Assembly: GCF_016802725.1 (NCBI RefSeq)
Contig: NC_052673.1
Coordinates: 14,829,037-14,893,036, forward strand
Reading direction: 5' to 3'
DNA: 64,000 nucleotides
Origin: Solenopsis invicta
Taxonomy: Eukaryota; Arthropoda; Insecta; Hymenoptera; Formicidae
Below, piece after piece: positions 36,717 to 51,000 of this stretch. Within the stretch, counting starts at the first letter, position 1; each line of letters opens with the position of its first letter. A program made the translations under genes and the position numbers. The notes beneath the pieces were generated by a model, which did no database searches, was not told where the DNA came from, and saw only the letters and a list, made by a program, of their open reading frames with translations.

Positions 36717-37679
36717 CACTCGCGCGGAAGTTACAAAAGAGTTCGCGTAAATAGGTAGATTGACAGGTATCTTTATATACAAGAACACATGATACTTTCT
36801 TCGAACGTGAGGGACCGAGGTAAAGATCGAGACGGAGTCCCGATCGATCGACAACCCCATTGTCCCTGCTTTCCTTTTTTCAATCCGGATGCCGAAATAA
36901 AAAGTTTTACGAGCCACGAGAAATGCCTCGTCCGACGCGGGTTCGATTCGAGTTTCACATGAGGCTGAACTTTGCATTAACAATCGAGCTGATGCTCGTG
37001 TTTACAGCGACGTTCCTCAAAATAAATATTTTATGAAACAAACGGCATTCTACAATTGTTTATTACATATGAAATTTCTATTTAAATTAAATTAAACCGT
37101 TCTGGAATATCTAAATTAATGAATTTCGATTCGCACTCTGAAGTCATTTGATGATATCTATAAATTTGTTTTCTCCATTCTCTCGGAAGCATTTCATCGT
37201 TTAAAAGGGATCAAAAAACCCTATATCGAATTAATCTCGTTTATGTAGGATAAGCGATTTTAATCGGTTGCTTAGCTTTAAATTTATAGTGAATTCGGTT
37301 AGACTAGTGCATATTAAAGCAGTTCTTAAAACCACTGATCTAATTTGAGTGTAGAAAAGAAAAATGAAATACACGTTACGACGTTTCTGTCACTAGGAAT
37401 TTGACTGTTAGTTACGCGACAGTGATATGTCACTTACGAACATCAGTTGAAACATCACTGTAACGTAACGTGCAATGAATTAGTACGTTATAATGCTTGC
37501 CACATACGGTGCTGGCAGGGATCAATTTTGTACGTTTTGTATACGATGTATATTTAATGTGCACCAGTGTGCATCAAACACACAGTGCGTCCAACCGAAT
37601 TCGCTATTAGTCTCAAACTCCGGAAAACATTTCAGGAGTATTATTTTGGGCACATCTAGCGATGACTGCAGCATCCATT

Positions 37680-37938
37680 AAGTAGTGCAGCGTAGCAATC
37701 TACTTAACAATTTTACAGTCTTTGGTCTGGCTGTCCGTTTGTCTGTCCGTCTGCGAGATTTCTTAGAAATGGCTGAACTTTCTCAAGCTTTGTTTTCATC
37801 AAAAGATTTAAGGACCAATCCAAGGATTTCAGCTCTACCGAGGCAAAATGCGAGATAAATTAGTTGACTGTAAAGGGGTCAAGTCAATAAAATTTTTTAA
37901 CAAAGTTTTTTTACAGCGGTTTTTTTGCTGCACTACTT
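37680..37938. mobile_element. 259-bp MITE with perfect 12-bp TIR
   Basis: AAGTAGTGCAGC at the left and its exact complement GCTGCACTACTT at the right bound an ORF-less segment containing CTGTCCGTTTGTCTGTCCGT. Confidence 0.6.
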
Positions 37939-40265
37939 ATTCACTTATCCGTCGCAAAGGGTTTATTTAACATCGATACTGATTTACAACATCAAACTCT
38001 ACCATAAAATACGAAGAGGAAAAAATAACTTCATTAAAATATCACACTATCTAGCATTGATGCAAATGAGAATCTCAATGTCTGCCTTGATTTTATTTTC
38101 GTAATTGACTTGCGATGATAAAAAGTCTATTGAAAATAGCTGACGAGAGTTATTTGTAGTTTTATATCGATCGGAATTTTATTCAAGAGAAAAATCTTCA
38201 AAATGGGACGTACAGCCTCATGTGCCCAAACTGATACAAAAATGTTCGCTTCGTTCGTTTTTTTTTGAAAATCGAAACCTAGTGAGCTGTACATATATTG
38301 CGCAAGCGATGACTTTAGAGGTCTGAGTCAGAAGAGAGTAAATCTTGCTTTTATAATTCACTAGAGAATTACTCTACCTGAAAACATTGCCATCGATGAA
38401 CACATTTTATATATTCATGGATACTCTTTGTCGTACGAGTAATCCAGAAGCGTATTCTTTTATTGTTCTTAAGTTAGAAATTTACTGTTCAACGTATTTA
38501 TATCTTTTTTTCTAATAAAGTTAATTGTATAGGCCACACGTCCAAGCAATCTTGAACTTTTTGGGCAATGTTTTTAGGTCGGAGAATGAAATTTTATCGT
38601 ATTCAAACGAGAGGAATTTCCTTCGATGTCCGCCTAGTACATTTGATTGACTCCATGATATAACGATGACAGGTAAACGGTTGTGTAGAGGAAAAACAGA
38701 GAAGAATGAATCGGATTTTAGATTAGAAACTCATTTGAATTCGTTCGGCCTGCTTTAGTAACGTTTGGTCATTAGCCGATTCATTTATTCTCGCGCCGAT
38801 TCATTATATTTTCTCTTTTGACTGCGAGTTTTTAACTTGTAATCCGATTCAATCTCTGATTCCATTCATTATATTCATCGCTTTATACTAGATACTATAC
38901 TATACAAAGCTCACCGGTTATACTCGAATGTACGTTAGGTTTCACGTCCCTTACTCGTATTATAACTGTTTACTCGTATATATAACTGTTTACTCGTATC
39001 AACAGCGGATTCGCCGGTATAGCGTGAAAAACCATAGATACGCAACGCGAAATATCGAGAAAGTCGAGGATGTGTGTCTAACGCACAATACAAACATCGA
39101 ATTCGATCGTTTACAATAATTAATGTACATGGACTTCAGAGACAGATGACCGCAAGTAACCGCATGACGCTTTATGAAACAACCTGTATATTTCGTATCA
39201 CATATGTCGCTCAGAATCTGCTCAGATTCTATCACAAAGGATTCGCATGTGCGCGCGCACGCGCGCGCGCAAATATATCTGTATACGCAACAAGGCGAAA
39301 TATTTCTTGGACCGGTAATGGCAATGTTTCTCGAATCTAGGATTCTATTATAGCCGATAGAGACTTTTTTTTAGAGACTAATCACTTGCGTCACGTTGCC
39401 TCCGAAATTGCCAGCGGAGAATGACCAAAATCGAGACGCTATTTTACAGAGGATTTCCCTCGATTACTTTCGCTGTTCGGTGCCCCGCGAGTTGTCTCTA
39501 GACTAGAGTGAGCTTATCTTTATACAATGAGACGTAATATCATCTTATTCAAGATTCCAACTTTGACCGTTCAACTCGCAGGTGACAGGTGTTAAATGAG
39601 GAAAATAATCCAGGGCATTGTGTGTTCAGGATAGAGACTTTGGTTACTCTCCCCTACGTAAAAGTTCAATCGAGAACGATTACACTCGCTCCGTGTTAAT
39701 ACGCTCTATCTTCGAAGCTTATTTTCTAGGCCGTATCCTCGCCGGCGAAAAGAGGAGGATCCAACACATCCTTAACCGTACTTAGCCGCGCGTCTCCGCG
39801 CGAAGCAAGGATCGATTCGACTTTTTCGATCCAAGTTGGAGACTGCGCGACTCGAACTTATGTGAGCGAAGCGTGTAAATTCAGCTGCCATTAACACATT
39901 GACTGTCAGGATATATATATATATTTCTCAATTTGCAAATCATTTGTAGATAAAATTTTTTACTGAATATTGCTCTTTTGATAACAGTTTCATTCGATTT
40001 TGCGCGTATTAGTCGAAGAACATTTTGATATACATGTACAAGACATGTTTTCGCTTTTCGCCGAGCTTATCCGCTATTCGCTACGGGCACAGCCAATGTG
40101 TTAAAAGAAAATCGTTTCGTCCTCCTTCTTCTTTTGATTGCGCCAACTCCCCCCTCTCGGCCGGAGGACTCGATCCGGCTGTCGGCGCGAGAGAAGCACT
40201 AGGATGAGAGAGAGTGTGATGCCGTCACGCGCGGAATAATGATCCTTCCCCCGAAAGAGAGAGAG

Positions 40266-43200
40266 TCAGTCTTGTTGAGGAGTAATAGATAGCTCTGGTA
40301 CGATTTGGTCCTGGCACGAGGACCTGCTGCCGGACGTAGGCGTGTACAACCGCAGCGGCTTCGACAGCCACGGGTGCAGCGGCACGTCCTCGGCGTACGG
40401 TCGCTCGGACGGCTCCTTTCGCAGCAGCGAGCGGATCAGGCACTTGGCACGCGGGCTCAGGCCCTCCGGTACGGCGAACAGGCCGCGCGAGATCTTGGCG
40501 AAGAGGGACGCGTGCTCGGCGTCGTTGAACGGATAACGGCCCACCAGCATCGTGTACAACAGCACGCCCAGCGACCAGATGTCCGCCGCCTTGCCGGAAT
40601 AGGCGCGTCCGGAGCGCAGCACTTCCGGCGCAACATACGCCGGACAGCCGCGTCGGTCGGTCAGCTTGTCGTCGTCGTTCTCCACGATCACCGCGTCCTC
40701 GAGGCTCTCCAGGCGAAGCCGCGTTCTGAAAGAAAGAAGAAATGTCCGGTTGAGAAAATATTCATCGAGATTGCTGCAACCGATTTCTCGCGCGATTTGC
40801 CATTGTCTCGAAGATAATCGAGTCGTATATCCCCGTGTCTCTTTTCTCTCTCTCTGTTTAATTTTAAATTTATTTAGCTTTTAAGAGGTGAACAAAAAAA
40901 AAAGAATCATTCAATAGTCCAGTGGGCGTATGCCAGGACGAACGGCCCACCTAGATACCGAGAAGATTAAAGACTCGTGTACTCGGATCTTTCTCTCGAA
41001 GGATCAGGCATTAAATGTTGCAAAAGATTTACGATCTTTTTCCTTTCGGCGTCGTGTGAAATTCGCTCTGCGTGTCTCAGACACGCGTTACGGCAAGCCC
41101 TGCATTTATTATCGACCGGTTACGATCTACTCGCTGCGCGAGTTCGCTGAAACTAGAAGCCGAAGATCGTGCAATCTCTTAATGCGGCCGAGAGAGATCC
41201 GTGGGGTTCGCCTCGCGCGCGTGTACTTTAAGTGCGCGCCCGAAGGCAAGGTATTTCAATTTAGCAAGAGGACACCGCGATTGAGCCATCGTTCTCAGTC
41301 GTCGTCGTCGTCGTCGTCAACGGCGGCGGCGGCGACGAGAACGAATAAGGCGGGACGAGAAGACCGGGTGAAAGAGAGAGCGAGAGGAGAGCGCTGCGCT
41401 GGCCGGTCGCTGCGCGTTGATCAACCTGCAACGCGGAAGTCGCGCGTGTACGTAATATTCTTGGCTCTTGGGTAACTTCTGAGCTCTCCTTCGACACGAG
41501 TTCTCGCCCACGATATTCGAGAAGGGGCAACGCTCGGGAAAGCGCCACGTATTACACATTGTACTCTCTTACAGAAGTACATTCCTGTACATGTAGTTCC
41601 CTTAAAATCGTTCACAGAAGATATTTCAGCCTTCTCGAATGCATCAAAAATTACTGGCTGACAGTAACTTGCTTATGAAATTCTATAAAAGTTGCGTTTC
41701 TTTTTGACGCGTTTAGCAAGACAATACAGTTGCAAGGGCAAGTAATCAAAAGAGATTGCATTTCTTAGGACATCGAGTTAAGTTTCGGTTAACAAAAGCT
41801 TTCGCTCTAATTCCGTCTTAATTTACTATTAACACGACATTGTTATTTGGTGAATGTATTTTTAAATTTCTCATCGTAAGTATAAGCGAGGGAAACCTCT
41901 AACGAGACACATGCGTCTATTTTTATCGTCTATTTCTACCGACACCAAAAATAAGATTTTCGTCAAGTTACATAATACAATAGTTGCAGAAATGCGAAAT
42001 GTCTTTTGACGGAATCAGTTTTCAGTGAAAAGCAATCGAGACTCGTTGTCAGCGCGCATCTCGGAAGAATCAAGAGAGACGGAAGCGCGCCTCCGGTGAA
42101 CGCACGCGTCACGCGAGAGAGTCGTTACACGATCTTGACAATCCGAATGAGTGTCAATGGCCTCTTCTCTCTCACGAGCAAATGAATCGAACGAACGCGA
42201 TGGCACGCTAGGCTATTCATGATGAACCAAACGCGGCCGCTGCGTGAAGAGAGATAGATATAGATAACGCGAGACAGAGAAAGAGAGAGAGAGAGAGAGA
42301 GGGGAGAGAGACAGAGGCATCGCACAGCTTTCTTCGCAAACTTTCACCCGTTCGCTGGTTGCAGCACGATATCGCTCCGGGTTCAAGAACCCCGACGCGG
42401 CGGATACTAGGCGCGATGTGATTTCTTCGAACTCGTGAAATTTTAGAAATGTAAAAAAAATTAAAGATGCTACTACCACTCGGGCTTTATAAAATATATA
42501 TATATATATAAAATATTGCACACCACTTGAGTTGAACTAAAAAGATTTTTCAATAAGAATACAAAGATAGTACCGCTTGGATTTTGCAAAAAAAAATTAT
42601 AAATACTACACTAACCGAAAAATTACTAAATTTTGATAAATATTTATTCGAATAGGATTAATGAAATATGATACATAAATATTACTTTATAAGAAAAACT
42701 TGAATTTTACAAAATTTTATAAACATTGAGAGATCGGAACGCGTTGGTTTTCCAAGATCTGCAATTTCTCTGAAACAGAGACTGCGCTCATAGAGCTTAT
42801 GGCAAACACGCTTCGTTCTTGTTTAATATTTGATAAACAATAAGGACGAAATGATACTTGAAGCATTGTGTGTGCCAAGCGAAAGCAGAATTATCTGCAC
42901 GCAATACTCGTTTCTTCGATGTTACAAGTGCGAAGCTTACAGCCTCCGAAAAAGATCCTGCCGAGGCCGCGAGAATCATTAATCACAGTCATTAATCAGT
43001 AGATTACCCTCGCAGACGCGGCAAATTAATGTTTCTAATGGTAAGGTGGATTTTCTCGAGACTATTTTTATCCCACAATTAAATTAATCTTCGTGTTGTA
43101 CAAGGAAAATCTGGAACTAAACGGCTACGTAAACAAATGCAAACTTACGTGGATAATTCATTTTGGTAAAACCGTCGTCCGTCTTGTACGTACGTAGAGA

Positions 43201-44985
43201 AAAATTGATTTTCAAGAAGTTATTTATTTTAAAATAGCCATCTCTCATAGAATTACATTATTAATACCATGCCAGATTTGAAATATAATCTGTACATACA
43301 TTGAGAAAAAAAGTTGTAAACTTTTAACTCGATTAAATGTTTTTTAGTTCAAGTATTTATGTATTTAATTCAAATTCATAAAACACTTGAACTTTAATAT
43401 TTATATATTTATATATTTAACTTAAATACTTGAATTAAAAAAATTTAATCAAGTTGAAAATTGTAGTCAAATTAACAACTTTTTCTCTCGGCGCAGAAAG
43501 AACGATTTTATTGAATCTAAATTTTAGCTCGATGCAGATTTGAAAATAATTTTATTGGGCCGTCAAAATAATTATGTAGGACGTTGAAGCTAGTTTCGGG
43601 AATATCAAAACTTTTTGCGGTCTCGTTCGTCATGCTCGAACATTTATTTTTTCATCTGTATTTAACTAAATTCTAGGTGCTTCAGCAAAACCGTTTTTCT
43701 TTTCGTGTAATTACCAAATAAAAATTTTAATACAATTCATACTACAATATGTAAATACTTAAATAAATTATATGCGTGTGAAATGTTTGCGAGTACAGGT
43801 CTCAGGTCAACGTCCCGGATTTATAGTTTCAAGAATAGAGAGGTCTTTCGGACGCAAGAATCAAACGAGACCAACGATTGTACTCGCAGGGATCATTAAC
43901 CTCGCGAATGACGATCCCGCCGATTGAATTCGAGGCCGAACTGGACCGGGCACGGTGCCGTTGCGAAACGTGATGCGTGGCAGAGAGAAATCCGGCCACG
44001 AGATCGCATCGTACTTTTCACCGAGAAGCTGTACCCGACGACAATAATGTTGACGGCGATAACGACGACGACGACGACAACGGAGCCCGTGTTTATCGAG
44101 ACGTACGTGTGACGCACTTGGCGATTACCATAGGTCGAGCTCGATACGCGAAGGCACATCCGGGAAAAGACCGATCTGATCGCCTTAATCCGCCCATTGT
44201 CGGTCGATGAAGTAAAGAGAAACCCACGCGGGAGATCTGCGAGCGAGACGGAACGCGCGCGCGGAGATCTTGGCAAACTTTCAGAAAGGGAGAAAGACCC
44301 GTTCGAGAGTTTCATGTTTTTTGCGAGTCATTTTCTCTCAAAGTCGCAGGATTTAAGGAAGACTCACGTCCACCTCCGCCAATGTGGATTAACTGTGATC
44401 GCGGTCCAACTTATTCTTTAATTTTTTAATTTTAAGAATTAGATGCGCTGAGAAAAAATACAGAATAGCTTAAACCGAAATTATAGTTGATTTATATCGA
44501 TGACAAAAATTTTCTATTTTTTTTTCTGATTCTAAGAATTAGATAAATAAAAAATAAATTGTGAGTTACACCGAGCTCATAGAGCTCTTTCATCATCTAT
44601 CTTGATGAAAATAGATATTAGCAAATCAATTTATCAGGTTCAAATTTGGCGCATATCGATTAAAGTTTTCGAATCCTCATTTGACAATTGTCATAATTAT
44701 CAAACTCTTCATTAGCTCCCATTTGCATTTTAAGGAAATTGCACTCGATCATACGAGAGGAAGATGCGAAACTCCACTCTTTCGGAGAAAGGGGGAAAAG
44801 TATGACGCGCCGCGTCTCGGATGTCGACCGCGTCATGTCGCGCCGTGCCGGTAGAACGAGCCGAGCCACGCGTTTCCTAATTATACCGACGTTTCAAAAC
44901 CCCGCCGCAGCAGCCGATGAACCAATATGCTTTTCTGGCTTGCAACATTCCCCGGACTCTCCTTATTCTTACGTACGCGCGCACG

Positions 44986-45017
<32 letters not shown>

Positions 45018-48000
45018 TCGCCGCGTGGTAGGAATGCGATTGGCCAACAACGGACCGACATACGAGTCGATCTCCCGATCGCCGGCGTACATACACCGTG
45101 CACGACACACACGCCCGCTGGCTCGGCTTGGCTTGACTCGACTCGGACAGTCGTTGCCCGTATACACCTATCCCTGCCTGTCTGTCTGCCTGCCTTCCGC
45201 AGCGACACGTGGGTGCGTCTGTACTATAGTATCGCGAATAGGTAATGCTGCACGAACGAATCTCGCAAGCGCACTCTAAATTATGATTCGACGCAATCTA
45301 ATCAAATCCCATACACCGAGAGAAATATTTGAATAACTTTGTAATTGTAATCACTAAGTATGCAGTTGTTTTGGCGAAACAATCTGTAATCTTAGCCAAA
45401 CCTTTGGTACCAGTAACTACAAAATTCATTTGATCGCTATTTAACTAAATGTCTGGTTGATACTTTTCTCTCAAGTGCATCCCTGCACGCAGGATCACTT
45501 CGTACGGTTTGCCTCTGTCCGGTCTGAGGAAATACTAACTGGTTTCTAGGACCATAATAAATTGAACGTGGTGTTTGTATAATAATTTGAGCTGTAGCAC
45601 GTTTAACTTGATGCACCAACTTGATATCGATCAATCGACATACTTTCTCTTCTATTCGACATGTTATAAAGAACAGAATCACGAGTGTGCTTGAATGAGT
45701 TTATATGAAATTTTAAGTGCTGGAATATACCAGGCCAGACGTAAAAATCGTGTCTTGACACGCCTACGTAGACATCTTTAGTAAAATGCGCTCTCCCTTC
45801 TTCGAGCGAGAGCACAATACCACGCGATCCGCGACGAATTGATTCATATTCACCTCATTTCCATATTCGCTCGTATTTCTTTCCAGCGCCGGGAACAGAG
45901 AGGTCACCCGCACTCGAAAAAAATACACTCACAGCAAATCGATTTCCCCTTCACTCGGAAAAACGAACGCGAACCCTGCACTATCGATACCTTCGTTTCT
46001 ATCCGGATGTATGTTAACTTTCTTATCAACTTTCAATGAATCATCGCGGGAAAGACGCCTCGGTTTCGATTATCTCTTTCCTCGACCACCAGTATGCAAT
46101 TTACCCATACAAGTATTATAGAAATATTAAGTGTAATAAGAATTGAAAAAAAAAAAAAGAATTGCATCCTTCTTTCATAATGTTTCAATATTTTTTAGAG
46201 AGACAGAAAAGGAAAAAAACCCAAAATTATTAAACTTAGATTCTACGACAGAAGCGTCTCTAAATTATTATTTCTAAAAGTTTGATAAAGTGAGAATTTA
46301 TTTCTAAAGGTGACTTCGATAAGATATATAAATACACTGATTAATTTAAAATGGAGTAACTAACCATACTTTTTGTAATTTGTGGTTTGTAATTAGAAAT
46401 AATTAATAAATTTATATTAACAAAATATTATAGGTAACTACTTGATAAGTAAATCAGTAGTTAAGTTAATCTAAAGTTTAGTCGAAGTCAGCCTTAGGTC
46501 CGATTTTTCATTATCTGGTTAACTTCACCTATGGCATCATCATAGGTGAAATCATTGGGTACAACATCATATTAAGTTCAACCACAAGCTAGCCAGATAA
46601 CGAAAAATCGGATTTTAAAAGAATTTGAAATATGTTGGAATGGACGAATTTTTACCTCGCTTCATCAGCGAAGACAAACTTCCGAAGCTTGAGGTCTCTT
46701 AGCACGACCCCGTATTCGTGACACGTCGCCACGGCCCTGGCCGCCTGCCGGAACAGCCGTCTCGCCTCGGGCTCACGCAGCCTCCTGCGTGCCCTTACGT
46801 AGGCGTGCAGGTCACCGTGGTGGCCCTCCAAGAGGAGATAGCGCCGGCCTCCAGGTGCCTCCACCACGCCAGCCACGCCGCTCGCCGCGCCGGTGCCCTC
46901 CAGACGAAGGTGGGCCTGCAGCAACGCCTCGCAACCTTTGTCGCCCACGGTCAGTGCCTGCAATCCGGAAATGCAACTGAGTCAGAAACAAAGGCGACTC
47001 AAGTACCATCATTAAACGTTAAAAACGCCGGCTAAAAATACGCCGGAAGTGAACTGCAAAGATATTTCTGCTGGATGAGACGTCTCGTTTCCCATCACAA
47101 TTGTCTAGTTGACGCAAGCTTTATTATTTATAGTACATTTAATATTCCTGATAAGCCTTTATTTTTGAAATGGGTACCTAATACTTTCCTAGTAGAAGTA
47201 CAACGACGGATGTGCTTCTTCCTTTTAAAAAGCGCTCTTGACGGAAACTCGATACCGGTTGCATTCGATTTTAGTTTGGATGGAAGTGAATTTTATCGTT
47301 CAACGAGCTTCAATTATTGAAAACGGATATCCTTGAGAAGAGGATATTCATTTCGTATACCTAAATGACAATTATCAAGATACCTGATTTTTCTCGTTGT
47401 ATGACGCTGATTAAGGTTCGAGGTTGATATAAAATTACGTCCGCCCCAATTCTCCTAATTACTTTAATTAGCAGGCAGGTTCATGTACCAGATATCGAAG
47501 TAATTTGATGCGAAGGCTATATACATATTATATAATTATGCCACAAATCTGGCATAACTGATTATAACTGAAACGTGTCACAGTAAAACGTTGTACTATT
47601 TCTTAAATTTTTCAGAAGGAAAAATTTGTTTTCTATAAAACTATTGCAAGAATTCTATAAAAAAAAATGACCGTAATAACTAAAATCTAAAGATATGAGC
47701 AATCGGTCTCTTAATTTTAAAAAATGTTTAATTAAATTCTCATTAAAAAAAAATCGTGTTAAAATTTCAGAACGTTATAAAATAAAAATGTAAACGTTGA
47801 GAGTTTACTACCCATTTTTTTTCGTTTGTAGCATTTTTTATGTCAGTGTGATAGTACCATAGATAGATAAAACAGATAGTAAAGTACGAGATAAGATGAG
47901 GATCATGTAGAAAGAGATATAGTTGCCATAAAAGAGAGAAGAGAAAATTGAATCAGAGAAAGAGACATGGAAACTACTTTCTGCTTTTTTTTTACCTGAT

Positions 48001-51000
48001 TTTCATCACTACCAAAGCATTGAATATTTTTACTGTGTGTATGAATAAAACAGCACATTCGATCAAACGCATTTGCACAAAATTATGTATTGCAATTGCG
48101 ATCTTTCTCAAGAATCGCTGTAAACGCGATATACAGTATATTACAGTACATCACAATTTTTATTGCGGATATAATTTGAAACTGTGCGTGATTTTATATA
48201 ATAAATATAATTATTTGAATTCCGTATTATTTTTTAATTACACGTAAGTTTAAATTTTATATAATTTAAATTATTTAAGTCGAAATATATAATAAAATTT
48301 TAAAGTCTCTTTAAAAAGAAACAAGCCGCATGTATACAATATAAAAATTACTCGTGAAACTCTTTTATTTTTTATAAGTATTTAATGAATAAACACTTCA
48401 GCACAAGTACGGTTTTAAGCTGTATTTGCGATTCATAATCGCATGCGATTTCATGATTAAAAATTCAATCGCATATCGCATTGCGATACAAAGAAAAAAA
48501 GGTCACGGTGCTAATGATATATTGCAAAATCACGCATCTCTATTTAAAAAACGTTTTGCTGTGGCACGCCTCAATTAATTTTCTTGATACGTAAGATAAT
48601 GACAAATGGAAAAAAGATAAAAAAAGGGTAAAGGTCTAACCGATATTGCTGCAGATGTGTAATGTATTATTTATAAATAACGTTTTTGTCGGTCCGAAAA
48701 AAGACTCCGTGCGTTATGAAAACTACATATAGCGAACGAAACGTCGATCACTTTTGAAACTCTGCTCGTCCAGCTGTTCATCTCTCTGGCTCGTGTCGAA
48801 ACCTGACACCGTTTCGACATTCGAGTCCCATTAGTTTAATAAGAGCACCGTGCATTCTTTACGAAATCGCCCCGATCGGCCATCGAACGCCGCTTTTGTA
48901 ATGCTCCCAACTCAGAAAACTTGCTCGCGATTTTCGGTAAACTCGAGAATGGAAGTAAAAGAAAAAAAGACTCTGCTGTCGGATAAAACTTTGCGAATAT
49001 AGAATGATTAACCCGCCGCAGGCATTGTGGGGCTTTTACGACCCAGCCAATTTTTCGATCTTAATTTATTCGGACTCAAATTCAGAACACGAACAGTAGA
49101 AAAAGGTTTTCAATCAAATAACTCTAAAATCCTAAATATTGAAAGACTAAGAATTTTTTCAGATTTTTTGAATACAAAAATTCCTTTAACGACCCACAAA
49201 ATTAGTCTAACTAAGCAGTAAAATTCATCGGTGTCGTGAAGGATTAAAAGTATGAATTGATAATGAATGCGCACTCCATTTATGCGTATTCTTTCTCTCT
49301 AACTCTTTCATTTCTCATCTCTACAAATACATCGAAGAACTAATGACTTTAGCATAGTGATTACGCCCCATTTCGGAGCCTCCCCCCTTCCCGTCCCTCG
49401 TTCATTCTCCGAAATAACTGTGATTCCTATTTTTTCCTCCGAAATCACAATAGTGGCTCGCAAAATGCGGACACGCTTGCGAAAGTGTGCGACGCTCTCG
49501 TGTGTAATCGTCAATTAAATTAAACGGCCGCGGCTTTAGAAGCGATTATGAATAACGGACAGCGTGCGACGATACGCGACGGATGTACGAGGCGAGAGAG
49601 GCGGGTGCGAGGTGACACAGCCTTGTGTTTGTTCGCGATGTCGATGATGTAAGCGGCTCATTGTATAACACACGGCGATTGTAAAATGTTAATGGAAAAC
49701 GCGGCGGACAGGCAGGCAGGCAGGAGGGTCCACACGCCGCCGATCCGCGGTGCACGTATTACGTGACAGCTCCCTTCGAGCGGCTGAAGAAAAGAAAGAA
49801 AAAAAAAAAGAGTGAGTGGGAAGGAAACGTTGAAATCCTTCCGATCGCGAATACGAAATTCTGAGATACGAACGCGATACGACGCAAGCAGACATAAATA
49901 AACATAAACGTGCCCAAGGAACAGGAAACGGCTTGCACGGGTGCACGTTACGTTTGCATACGTACTTTGGCCTAACGCTAAAGTGAGGAGATACGTCCGC
50001 CTACTCCATGTTATCAATGCGAAACATTGAGGTCCAAATGCGAAGCCTCAATTTCGCGAAACTTCCAGTTAGAGCGCGTTCGACGAGAGTCGCGTGGGAA
50101 ATCCGGTTTGACTGCCGGAATAACGGTATGTTAACCCTTAAATTATGAGGTGACCCCATTAAGCCCATAACAAATATTTCAATACTTGTGTTACTTAATA
50201 AAAAGTTTAACACGCTTTAAATAAGAATAATGAAAGACTGATTATTATTAGGTTTTGATTAAAAATAGATAAATGAGGTCCAAACATCAAAAAAATATAC
50301 AAGGTGATTATTAATGAATGTCTCCACTTTTTACCATAGAAGCCGATTTACCGACGGATATGTATTTCTAATATATTATTATATTAAAAATTACAAATGC
50401 GTGTTCCTATGGTAAAAAGTGGGGACATTCATTAATAATCACCCTGTATATGTTTTTAAAAAGTTTTAATTTTTAGTCTTTGAAAAATAAGGGTTCAGTG
50501 AATACGACGATTAGAAGCGTAACTTTTTCCACCTCGTAAGTCAAGAATTACGGATAAGACATTTCGCGAACTAAGAAAATTATGAAAAAAATTACAGATT
50601 GTTTTATACTGCGTTTGAAAGTAGAAAATAGTAGAAAAAATTTAGCGGCTGTTTTCTATCTGGATAAAAAATTATTTCAATAAGAAGTAGACACGTGTCC
50701 TAACGAAAATATAATTAATAATGAAATAAGAAATTTGAAGGTTTTTATTTCGGTACTTTAAATATTCAAGATGATTTAAAGTTTCATTACGATGCGAAGG
50801 TTAGTTCTGTAAAATAAAATGAAATTTATTTCTGAAAGTTATTTATTTATAAAAATAATTAAACAGACAATCACAATAAAACCTTATGAAAATTATTTCG
50901 AATATTTAAAGCATTTTACACACAAATGCAAAAAATAATATAATTTTTAATAACAAAAAAGTTTATTTATTTAAAGTGTTAATATTAAACACATTTCCAA

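Larger units (their letters stand above)
34771..40265. other. Gene-free intergenic region
   Basis: About 5.5 kb between the SH3 promoter and the last exon of the Tribbles gene. It holds a hAT-type MITE, a (TC)n tract, another MITE and unclassified AT-rich DNA. The last kilobase becomes GC-richer and includes the Tribbles 3' UTR. I found no supported exon. Confidence 0.4.
40726..46655 (-). other. Tribbles intron 2 and its contents
   Basis: The 5.9-kb intron has no other supported gene. It includes GTC repeats (about 41298-41318), a (GA)n run (about 42275-42300), a foldback MITE (43301-43500), a CAG repeat (44988-45017) and a 117-bp MITE (46497-46613). Several GC-rich patches with long chance frames on both strands (41.0-41.5, 43.9-44.4 and 44.7-45.3 kb) could be enhancers. 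Confidence 0.4.

Noticed and set aside
44739..45279. 168-aa and 120-aa frames with serine or alanine runs
   Set aside because: The runs are the CAG microsatellite read in different frames, inside a Tribbles intron.
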